A stretch of DNA of 64,000 nucleotides from the NCBI GenBank assembly GCA_001897425.1, contig MKSW01000033.1, positions 124,001 to 188,000 of the forward strand. Reading direction: 5' to 3'. The position numbers were made by a program, and so were the translations under genes. The notes under the pieces were generated by a model, which searched no databases, was not told the origin of the DNA, and saw only the letters and a program-made list of their open reading frames with translations. This DNA is from Actinobacteria bacterium 69-20 (GTDB taxonomy: Bacteria; Actinomycetota; Actinomycetes; Mycobacteriales; Nakamurellaceae). This document shows, one piece after another, positions 50,133-56,969 of this stretch; position 1 is the first letter of the stretch; each line of letters opens with the position of its first letter.

Positions 50133-50430
50133 CTACGCCTGGGGCAGCACTAGATCGAGGCGCGTGAGGCGGTCCGGGTCGACGAGTGAGTCGATGGCGA
50201 TGATCTTGCCGTGGTGGACGGTGAAGGCCATGACCGAGTACACCTTGCCCCGCGGCGCGACTACGGCGCCGGGCGCGCCGTTCACGATCGCGGGGTGCAC
50301 GAACGGCGAGAGCCTGGCGTAGGTGGCGGCCTGGGAGGCGACGGGCAGCGCGCCGCGGACGACCCCGGTCAGGTTCGCCCGCCGCACACCGCCGTCCGAG
50401 CGCAGCACTCGCGTCCCGATAGCCGATCCG
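50133..50430 (-). pseudogene. SigJ-type sigma factor, C-terminal SnoaL-like remnant
   Basis: About 95 residues resemble the C-terminal SnoaL-like domain of SigJ-type ECF sigma factors: RSDGGVRRANLTGVVRGALPVASQAA, VNGAPGAVVAPRGKVYSVMAFTVHHGKIIAIDSLVDPDRLTRLDL. The sigma-2 and sigma-4 regions that should precede it are missing. The frame upstream runs into the duplicated terminator segment at 50497-50634. The gene is therefore truncated and presumably inactive. Confidence 0.65.
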
Positions 50431-50496
50431 TTTGCGGAAGCCTCGGAATGGTTGCCGAGCGCCCGCGGACCGGTGACTCTGCGTAGCGCGCAAGGA

Positions 50497-50634
50497 GGCG
50501 CCGTCGCTCGACGCCGCACACACCCCGTGATCGTTAAGAACTGTTGGGAGCGGCCGAGATTCACGAGACCGATCGCGGGCCGCCGGTGGTGAAGCCGCCG
50601 GTGGCCCGCTCCGGTTCGTGCATACAGGGTCTAA
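50497..50634. repeat. Direct repeat, right copy (decayed gene end plus terminator)
   Basis: GCGCCGTCGCTCGACGCCGC encodes APSLDAAHTP and then a stop, matching APLLDAAGTS at the end of the gene at 45958. The downstream terminator-like hairpin and GCTCCGGTTCGTGC also match. No upstream part of the gene survives here. Confidence 0.75.
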
Positions 50635-50643
50635 CCCGCGGGT

Positions 50644-50883
50644 CTAGTGCGCCGTCGATGTCGGGCCGCTGCGAAGTGCCGCCCTCCGGCGGCTTCGTTG
50701 CATCGCCCACATGACCAACAGAAGCAGGAACACGACGGCCGCGGCCAGCGTGCCGATCCACGCGACGACGCTGATGTCGTGTGCGACGCCCGGAGTGTCG
50801 CGTCCGAAGAGGATCTGCTCAAGGGTGAGCAGCACGATCAGCGCGGCACTGATGATCATTCCGTAGCGGAGGTGTCGGGTCAT
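50644..50883 (-). CDS. Small membrane protein
   Basis: A 79-residue protein with two hydrophobic helices (YGMIISAALIVLLTLEQILFG and VVAWIGTLAAAVVFLLLLVMWAM), a short loop between them and a basic tail. It starts 1 nt after the stop of the upstream lipoprotein gene, so the two form an operon. The family is unknown. It may be an accessory to the neighbouring signalling systems. Confidence 0.65.
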   Translation of the reverse strand: MTRHLRYGMIISAALIVLLTLEQILFGRDTPGVAHDISVVAWIGTLAAAVVFLLLLVMWAMQRSRRRAALRSGPTSTAH

Positions 50884-50884
50884 C

Positions 50885-51355
50885 TCAGTTCTCCATGGTG
50901 AGTGTGATGGTGGCGGTGTCGTCGGATCCCGCCTTGGCCGCCAAGACGCCGCGTGCGCCGGTGTAGTGGCCGGTACCGCCGAGGATGGGGACGGTGTAGC
51001 TGTCCTGGCTGGCAATGCCGGCTATCGCGGTGATGTCGCCGTCGGCCAGGTGCAGGGTGATGCTCTGTTGCTCCTGCCCGGAATCGGCGGTGCCTGCGAT
51101 GAGCTGGGTCACGAAGACGAAGCTGCCTGCGGTCGAATGATCGGTCTTTTCCAGGACGCCGTGCTCGAAGTACTCGTCCCCGACGGACGGCCCTTTCGGC
51201 GCGTTGTCCACGCCGTCGCCCCCCTTCGGTACGGCGACGAACGTGAGCTGTTTCGTCGATGTCTGCGCGGCGGCGTGATCGGTGTGGAAGGCGCTGCAAC
51301 CGGTCGTGACCGCGAGGGAAACAGCGGCGAGGACAGCAAGTGCGCTGCGATACAT
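50885..51355 (-). CDS. Lipoprotein with allene-oxide-cyclase/dirigent-like barrel
   Basis: A 156-residue secreted lipoprotein. The signal ends at the lipobox AVTTGCSA. The mature part has KQLTFVAVPKGGD, VGDEYFEHGVLEKTD, GSFVFVTQLI and ILGGTGHYTGARGVLAAKAG; the GGTGHYTGARG strand is typical of AOC-barrel/dirigent-like proteins. No catalytic claim can be made. The gene diverges from histidine kinase 2 and is a possible target of that system. A similar secreted protein gene lies next to system 3. Confidence 0.75.
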   Translation of the reverse strand: MYRSALAVLAAVSLAVTTGCSAFHTDHAAAQTSTKQLTFVAVPKGGDGVDNAPKGPSVGDEYFEHGVLEKTDHSTAGSFVFVTQLIAGTADSGQEQQSITLHLADGDITAIAGIASQDSYTVPILGGTGHYTGARGVLAAKAGSDDTATITLTMEN

Positions 51356-51541
51356 GGAACCTCCTGGGGTGTGTACGGAACGGGCTGAGGGAAACGTAGG
51401 TTGGCGCGGCGTCCGCGTCATCGGCCCTGGGGCGCTGCCCTGTCGGCTGCCCGGCCGATTCCCCGGGATCGCGGGGTACTCCGCGGGGCCGACGCCCGTC
51501 GTCCCGGAAGCGGACGACAGGGAGCCACTCGTGGCGCTACC

Positions 51542-52723
51542 GTGCTCATCGTGGGTTCGGTCTCCCCGCGTCAGTTCCTGCGCCGATGGGCGCAGCGAGT
51601 CGATGTGGCCCTGGCGTTGACCCTCGGTGCGGTGGGGCAGGCGGCCCTCTGGACCGGGGCGATCGATGAGGGCCCCCTGTCGGTGACCGCTCCGAGCTAC
51701 GCGGTGATCTCCGCGGCCGTCTTGCTGCGCAGGCGATGGCCGCTGGTGATGGCGGCAGTGGTCGCGGCGACCTGCGTCGCGCAGTCGGTCCTCGCACTGT
51801 CGCCGACATCGCTGTGGGCACTCGTCATGATCTTGATCGTGTCGTTCTCGGTCGGTGCGCATGCGCAGGGGAAGCACGCGCTGGTCGGCGGCCTGCTACT
51901 GCTGGGTGCGACCTACGCCGGCCAGTGGCTCGAGCCGGGCGCCCTGCTCGGTGACCGGCTCTTCACGGCACCCGTGCTGTGTGGTGGCCCGTGGTTCGCC
52001 GGCTGGTTGGTACGCCGGCACTCCTCCCAAGCGCGGGCGCTCGACGAGCTCAACGTCGAACTGCAGCACCGCCGCGCCGAGGATGTGCAGGTCGCGAGGC
52101 GCATAGAGCGGGCGCGGATCGCCCGCGAACTGCATGACGTCGTCGCGCATAGCATCAGCGTGATGGTGGTGCAGGCCGGCGCTGCCGGTCGGGTGATCGA
52201 TCAGGATCCGCAGCGCGCCAAGGAGCCGTTGGAACAGATCCGGATCACCGGCAAGGCCGCTCTCGTCGAAATGCGCCGACTGCTCGGGGTTCTGCGCACG
52301 GACGACGCCGGGCTGGCGCTCACTCCGCAGCCCGGCGTGGCCGACCTGAGCAGTTTGGTCGCCCAGATCCAGGCCTCCGGACTGGCGACAACGCTGGAGA
52401 TCAACGGCGACGGAGCGGCCCTCCCGGCAGGCTACGACCTCGCGACGTACCGCATCGTCCAGGAGGCGCTCACCAACGCGCTCAAACACGCCGGCCCGGC
52501 CAGCGCCATCGTGCGCATCGACATCACCCACGACCATGTCACCATCGACGTCTCCGATGACGGCGTCGGCAGGCGGGCGGTGAACGGGTCCGCGGGACAC
52601 GGTCTCATCGGAATACGGGAACGCGTCTCGCTCTACGGTGGCACGGTGGAGGCGGGGCCCTATCCGGCGGGTGGATGGCGCGTCGCCGCGACATTGCCGT
52701 TCGAAGCCGGTGCGGTCCGATGA
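51542..52723 (+). CDS. Sensor histidine kinase, NarX/DesK-like (system 2)
   Basis: A 393-residue kinase. N-terminal membrane segments run to about residue 155. The phosphoacceptor is ARIARELHDVVAHSISVMVVQAGAAG and the ATPase domain has LATYRIVQEALTNALKHAGPA, DVSDDGVGRR and GHGLIGIRERVSLYGGTVEAG. GTG 51542 is chosen; GTG 51551 is equally possible. The stop overlaps the regulator start (ATGA). Confidence 0.94.
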   Translation: MLIVGSVSPRQFLRRWAQRVDVALALTLGAVGQAALWTGAIDEGPLSVTAPSYAVISAAVLLRRRWPLVMAAVVAATCVAQSVLALSPTSLWALVMILIVSFSVGAHAQGKHALVGGLLLLGATYAGQWLEPGALLGDRLFTAPVLCGGPWFAGWLVRRHSSQARALDELNVELQHRRAEDVQVARRIERARIARELHDVVAHSISVMVVQAGAAGRVIDQDPQRAKEPLEQIRITGKAALVEMRRLLGVLRTDDAGLALTPQPGVADLSSLVAQIQASGLATTLEINGDGAALPAGYDLATYRIVQEALTNALKHAGPASAIVRIDITHDHVTIDVSDDGVGRRAVNGSAGHGLIGIRERVSLYGGTVEAGPYPAGGWRVAATLPFEAGAVR

Positions 52724-53394
52724 TCCGGGTGCTGGTGGCCGACGACCAGGCTCTGGTGCGCGCCGGTTTCCGGATGATTCTCGAGCATGAGGACGATGTC
52801 GAAGTCTGCGGTGAGGCGGCAGACGGCGCAGCGGCGGTCCAGCTCGCGAAGCAGAGCCGCCCCGACGTGGTGCTCATGGACATTCGCATGCCCGGCGTCG
52901 ACGGCGTCCAAGCCACTCGGCGCATCTCGGAAGACCCTACCTTCGCGGCGCGGGTCCTCATCCTGACCACGTTCGACCTGGACGAGTACGTGTATTCGGC
53001 GCTGCGCGCCGGCGCCAGCGGCTTCCTCCTCAAGGACGTCGACCCACCAGAACTCGTCGCCGCCGTCCGGGCAGTCGCCCGAGGCGATGCCCTGCTGGCA
53101 CCGACCGTCACGCGCAGGCTCATCGAGCAGTACACCCGCAGACCGCCGCCGACCGGCACCACGCCGGAGAGCCTCGCGCGCCTGACGGATCGCGAAGTCG
53201 AGATCCTGCGCCACGTCGCCCGCGGCTCGACGAACGCGGAGATAGCCGCCCGCCTGTATCTCAGCCCGGCGACCGTGAAGACCCACGTCGCGCGGATCCT
53301 CGGGAAACTGGATCTGCGAGACCGAGTGCAGGCCGTCGTGCTCGCCTACGAGAGCGGCCTGATCGAACCGGGAGACGCCGACGCCCGCCGATGA
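52720..53394 (+). CDS. NarL/LuxR-type response regulator (system 2)
   Basis: A 224-residue regulator. The receiver has VADDQALVRAGFRMIL, Asp in DVVLMDIRMPGVDG, TTFDLDEYVYS and FLLKDV. The output domain is LTDREVEILRHVARGSTNAEIAARLYLSPATVKTHVARILGKLDLRDRVQAVV. It converges with response regulator 3, and only 62 nt separate the stops. The two regulators are paralogues and could cross-talk. Confidence 0.95.
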   Translation: MIRVLVADDQALVRAGFRMILEHEDDVEVCGEAADGAAAVQLAKQSRPDVVLMDIRMPGVDGVQATRRISEDPTFAARVLILTTFDLDEYVYSALRAGASGFLLKDVDPPELVAAVRAVARGDALLAPTVTRRLIEQYTRRPPPTGTTPESLARLTDREVEILRHVARGSTNAEIAARLYLSPATVKTHVARILGKLDLRDRVQAVVLAYESGLIEPGDADARR

Positions 53395-53456
53395 CGACGC
53401 AGCGCAGCATGGATCGCGGTGGTGCCGGCGAGGCTACGAATACCGGTGGTGCGCCG

Positions 53457-54134
53457 TCACGGCTCCTGTTCGCCGGGACGGACGAAACCGGTCTCGTAGC
53501 TGAGCACGACAACCTGGACACGGTCGCGGACGCCGAGCTTGGTCAACACCGCCGTCACATGCGTTTTGACCGTGGCCTCGGAAACGAAGATGCGGGCCGC
53601 GATCTCGGCGTTGGACAGCCCGTACGCGATCAGGCGGGCGACATCGAGCTCTCGTGGCGACAGCGCAGCGAACGCATCCGGCAACCCGCCGCCGGGATGC
53701 GGGCGGCGGGCGAAGTCGGCGAGCAGCCGCTTGGTGATCGCCGGGTCGAGCATCGCGTCGCCGGCAGCAATGGTGCGCACCGCCTCGATGAGCTGGCCGG
53801 GGCTGACGGTCTTGAGCAGGAAGCCGCTGGCCCCGGCCCGCACCGCATCGTAGACGTGACTGTCGCCGTCGAAGGTGGTCAGCACGAGCACGCGGGTGCG
53901 CACGCCCGGGTCGGCGAAGATCTGACGGGCGGCAGCGATGCCATCGAGCCCGGGCATGCGGACGTCCATCAGCACCACGTCGGGCTGGTGCGCGCGGGTC
54001 AGTTCCACGGCGGCGCGCCCGTCCTCGGCCTCGGCAACAACCTGAAGATCGTCTTGGCTGTCCAGGATCATGCGCAGGCCGGAACGGACCAGCGCCTGGT
54101 CGTCGGCGATCAGCAGCCGGATCGGGGTCTCCAT
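53457..54134 (-). CDS. NarL/LuxR-type response regulator (system 3)
   Basis: A 225-residue regulator. The receiver has IADDQALVRSGLRMILDSQ, phospho-Asp in DVVLMDVRMPGLDG, LTTFDGDSHV and FLLKTV. The output domain is LSPRELDVARLIAYGLSNAEIAARIFVSEATVKTHVTAVLTKLGVRDRVQVVV. The gene starts 7 nt after its kinase gene. It is probably transcribed with kinase 3. Confidence 0.95.
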   Translation of the reverse strand: METPIRLLIADDQALVRSGLRMILDSQDDLQVVAEAEDGRAAVELTRAHQPDVVLMDVRMPGLDGIAAARQIFADPGVRTRVLVLTTFDGDSHVYDAVRAGASGFLLKTVSPGQLIEAVRTIAAGDAMLDPAITKRLLADFARRPHPGGGLPDAFAALSPRELDVARLIAYGLSNAEIAARIFVSEATVKTHVTAVLTKLGVRDRVQVVVLSYETGFVRPGEQEP

Positions 54135-54141
54135 CAGCCGA

Positions 54142-55308
54142 TCATCGACCCGATGACGAATCCAGCGGAAGTCGCGCGTCGACGAGGAAACCGCCGTCCG
54201 CCTCGCGCTGCGCGGCGAGGGTGCCGCCGTAGACGCGCACCCGCTCGCTCATGCCGAAAAGCCCGTGCCCGGCCCCGGTGTCGGCTTCCGGGGCCGGGCT
54301 GCCCGGGGAGTTACGGATGCGCAGGTGCAGGGCGTCGGGTTCGTAGGCCAGCGTCATCTCCGTCGGGGCACCGGACGCATGCTTCAGGCAGTTCGTCAGC
54401 GCCTCCTGCGCGATCCGGTACACGCACAGCTGCAACCCACCGGGCAGCGGCACGGGCACGACGGTGGTCGTGAGCGTCACCGGCATACCGGCGCCGCGCA
54501 GTTGCTCGACCAGGGCGGGAAGCCGATCCAGACCGGGCTGCGGTTCACCGGCGTCGGCGGCATCGCCCGTGCGCAGCAGCCCGAGCAGCCGCCGCATCTC
54601 GGCCAGCGCCTCCTGCCCGGTCCGGCGGACCGTGCTCAGCGGCTCCTGGGCCGCGGCGGGGTCGGATTTGAGCATCTGCTCAGCCGCAGCCGCCTGCACC
54701 ACCATCACCCCCATGCCGTGCGCGACGACGTCGTGCAGTTCCCGCGCAATGCGGGAGCGCTCCTCGGCGGCCGCGGCCTCGCGTTGCGCCTGCGCCTCGG
54801 CTGCGGCACGTTGCCGGTCCATCGCGCGACGACGCATCGTCCGGCCCACCAGCCAGGCTGCAGCAGACAGGATCCCAGCAAACGCGAGGTTGTCGAGCCG
54901 ATCGCTCATCGCCTGGTCCGGCAGGCGCACGATGTGCAGCGCCAGCGCCGCCGCGCTGACGACGCTGATCGCCACCAGTCGCCATCCGGCGACCCAGCGC
55001 CCGATGGTGTAGATCTCCACCAGGCCGGCGAACAGCCCGCTGGTGGTGTTGGTGGGTGTGGTAGCCAGCGCTTCGACGGCTAGCGCCACCGCGCAGACAC
55101 CCGCGACCGTGGTCGGGTAGGGCCGGCGCAGGGCGATCGGTGCGGTCTGCGCGAAGAGCAGCATGCCGTGAACCAGCCCGTGCCAGCCGGACGTGTGGGC
55201 GAAGTGCAACTCGACCTGGCCGCCGGCGGTCAGCGCCGCCGCAAGCGCGAGATCGGGCCAGACGCTCGTCCACGAAGCGGCGTCGGCGCGACGGGACCAG
55301 CCGTGCAC
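54142..55308 (-). CDS. Sensor histidine kinase, NarX/DesK-like (system 3)
   Basis: A 388-residue kinase with four to five membrane helices and then a short coiled region (RRAMDRQRAAAEAQAQREAAAAEERSR). The phosphoacceptor is RIARELHDVVAHGMGVMVVQAAAAE. The ATPase motifs are LCVYRIAQEALTNCLKHASGA and GHGLFGMSERVRVYGGTLAAQ. The gene diverges from that of a secreted protein at 55474, a likely target. Confidence 0.94.
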   Translation of the reverse strand: MHGWSRRADAASWTSVWPDLALAAALTAGGQVELHFAHTSGWHGLVHGMLLFAQTAPIALRRPYPTTVAGVCAVALAVEALATTPTNTTSGLFAGLVEIYTIGRWVAGWRLVAISVVSAAALALHIVRLPDQAMSDRLDNLAFAGILSAAAWLVGRTMRRRAMDRQRAAAEAQAQREAAAAEERSRIARELHDVVAHGMGVMVVQAAAAEQMLKSDPAAAQEPLSTVRRTGQEALAEMRRLLGLLRTGDAADAGEPQPGLDRLPALVEQLRGAGMPVTLTTTVVPVPLPGGLQLCVYRIAQEALTNCLKHASGAPTEMTLAYEPDALHLRIRNSPGSPAPEADTGAGHGLFGMSERVRVYGGTLAAQREADGGFLVDARLPLDSSSGR

Positions 55309-55473
55309 GCTCCAAAGCGTAGGACGATCCGGCCCGGATGCTATCGGGCTCGGGAAGGAAATCGGTCATCCGAAGGTCGGAATCTCCGGTGCACGGAACC
55401 CGACCAGCGGCGGATCAGATCGATGCGTCCCGGCGGATGTGGACGACGTCACCTCGGACCTAGCGTCGCCGCC

Positions 55474-55986
55474 ATGACCACAACACACCGCTTACCTCGC
55501 ACCGCACGTCGCGTCCGGTTGGCCCTGGCGGGCACCGTGACCACGCTGGGCGCCCTCGCCCTCTTCGCGCCGCCGGCATCAGCGGAGCCGCCCGGCACCA
55601 CGCAGATCCCCGCTGCCGGTGCGCCCGTCACCTGTGCCGGGGTCGGGACGCTCACCGGCAGCAGCGGCTACCTGGTGGAGTCCGAGTCGACCCACATCGA
55701 CCGGCAGGGCCGGGCCCACGTGCAATTCACCATCGGCGCACGCGGTGTCGTCCTCACCGGGGACGACGGCGCCCGCTACCGCCTGGTCGGCGCCGGATTC
55801 GACGCCGTGCTCTACCAGACCGGTGACGTCACCGGCGACATCCGAAGCGAGGACGAGGCATTCGCCTTCGACGTCGTCGGGCCGCAGGGTCGTGTCGGTG
55901 TCGTGCGGTTCTGGTTGCGCACCGGACCCGACCAGATCCCGCACGTGCACGACTCCAGCACCTGCCAACTACCGAACATGTCCTAG
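55474..55986 (+). CDS. Secreted protein of unknown function
   Basis: A 170-residue protein with a clear Sec signal peptide (basic start, LALAGTVTTLGALALFAPPASA, cleavage after ASA). The mature part is beta-rich with two Cys (PVTCAGVG and SSTCQLPN) that could form a disulfide. No family is recognised. A small membrane-protein gene follows after 12 nt, giving a two-gene unit diverging from system 3. Confidence 0.75.
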   Translation: MTTTHRLPRTARRVRLALAGTVTTLGALALFAPPASAEPPGTTQIPAAGAPVTCAGVGTLTGSSGYLVESESTHIDRQGRAHVQFTIGARGVVLTGDDGARYRLVGAGFDAVLYQTGDVTGDIRSEDEAFAFDVVGPQGRVGVVRFWLRTGPDQIPHVHDSSTCQLPNMS

Positions 55987-55998
55987 AAGGAGACCGTC

Positions 55999-56205
55999 AT
56001 GAAACGCACTCTCGTCATCGCCCTGATCGCCACCCCGGTGCTGCTGGCACTGTCCTACCCGTGGCGCAACGCCACCGGCGGCGCCGGCGCCATCGTGAGT
56101 ACGGTCGGCTGGTTCGGGTTCCTCGTCGCACTGCTGATCGTCATCGTCATGGCCGTCGCCCTCGGCATCCGCCGGCTACGCACCCGCAAGACCGCCGCCG
56201 ACTGA
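55999..56205 (+). CDS. Small membrane protein
   Basis: A 68-residue protein with an N-terminal hydrophobic segment (LVIALIATPVLLALSYPW) and a second helix (GWFGFLVALLIVIVMAVALGI), ending in a basic tail (RRLRTRKTAAD). A strong AGAAGGAG site precedes the ATG. Its layout parallels the small membrane protein next to system 2. Confidence 0.75.
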   Translation: MKRTLVIALIATPVLLALSYPWRNATGGAGAIVSTVGWFGFLVALLIVIVMAVALGIRRLRTRKTAAD

Positions 56206-56235
56206 CCGTCAGATTGCTGCCGCGCCCGCCGAAGC

Positions 56236-56352
56236 CGAGCCGGGGGCACGCCCCCGCCGGGCGCGCCCCGGCAAAGCCTCGGCCGGGCGGACAAGGCACC
56301 GGCACCGAACTACGTCATATCCGATGACGACCCGGACACGATCGGGCCACTA
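56236..56352. repeat. Dispersed-repeat composite element with hairpin
   Basis: A short CGGGGGC-AC-GCCCCCG hairpin is followed by CGTCATATCCG (56313-56323), then GATGACGACCC and ACACGATCGGGCC. The latter part matches the 119-bp tandem unit near 43.6 kb. It lies between convergent genes and may act as a bidirectional terminator. Confidence 0.65.
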
Positions 56353-56363
56353 CCAGAGAGCGG

Positions 56364-56966
56364 TCAGTAGAGCTCGACGTAGAAGTTCACGCCGAGCTCG
56401 TCATACAGTTCCCGGCCGCGGCGCGCCTCGCCGGCGAGGTCTTCGATGAGACGTTCCCGCGGGAACGGGATATCGCGGAAACGTGGCAGATCGGCTTCGG
56501 TCGGATCCTGGTCGGTCGCCTCCGCGGCCGCCGCTTCGACGCACTCGTACACATCGGTCACGGGCATGCCCTGGTGATCGACGGGGTACCGGTAGGCCAT
56601 GTCGGGATCGGTCACATCCACGACGGAGATGCGCACAACGTCGGTATCGGGCCGCATCAGGAAGAACCCGCCCACGGGCGCGTCATCTACCGCGATGCGA
56701 ACCAACGCAGGCTCACCGCGCCGGAGCCGGTCACTCGCCGAACCCATCTGCAATGTCCATCGGGCAAGGTCACCCATGCCGACTCGTGACGGCCACAGCG
56801 ATTCGCCGCCGACGGTCAGATCCAGAGCGACCATCCCCAGATAGGGCGTCCAGTCGGCCTCGCCGCGGCGGTGCTGATCCAGATACTCGCTCAGGGGCAC
56901 CGTGTCGCCGCCGGTACCTCGGTACAAGAGCAACCGGAGACGGTCGTCTGCCATCGATTCGCTCAT
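56364..56966 (-). CDS. Hypothetical protein, candidate immunity partner of the DUF4157 protein
   Basis: A 200-residue acidic protein without signal peptide or membrane segment. It contains YLGMVALDLTVGGESLWPSRVGMGDLARWTLQMG and PALVRIAVDDAPVGGFFLMRPDTDVVRISVVDV, and ends in ELYDELGVNFYVELY. I recognise no family. It starts 3 nt after the stop of the DUF4157 gene, the usual place for an immunity gene behind a toxin gene. An alternative start is the ATG at 56954. Confidence 0.6.
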   Translation of the reverse strand: MSESMADDRLRLLLYRGTGGDTVPLSEYLDQHRRGEADWTPYLGMVALDLTVGGESLWPSRVGMGDLARWTLQMGSASDRLRRGEPALVRIAVDDAPVGGFFLMRPDTDVVRISVVDVTDPDMAYRYPVDHQGMPVTDVYECVEAAAAEATDQDPTEADLPRFRDIPFPRERLIEDLAGEARRGRELYDELGVNFYVELY

Positions 56967-56969
56967 GAT

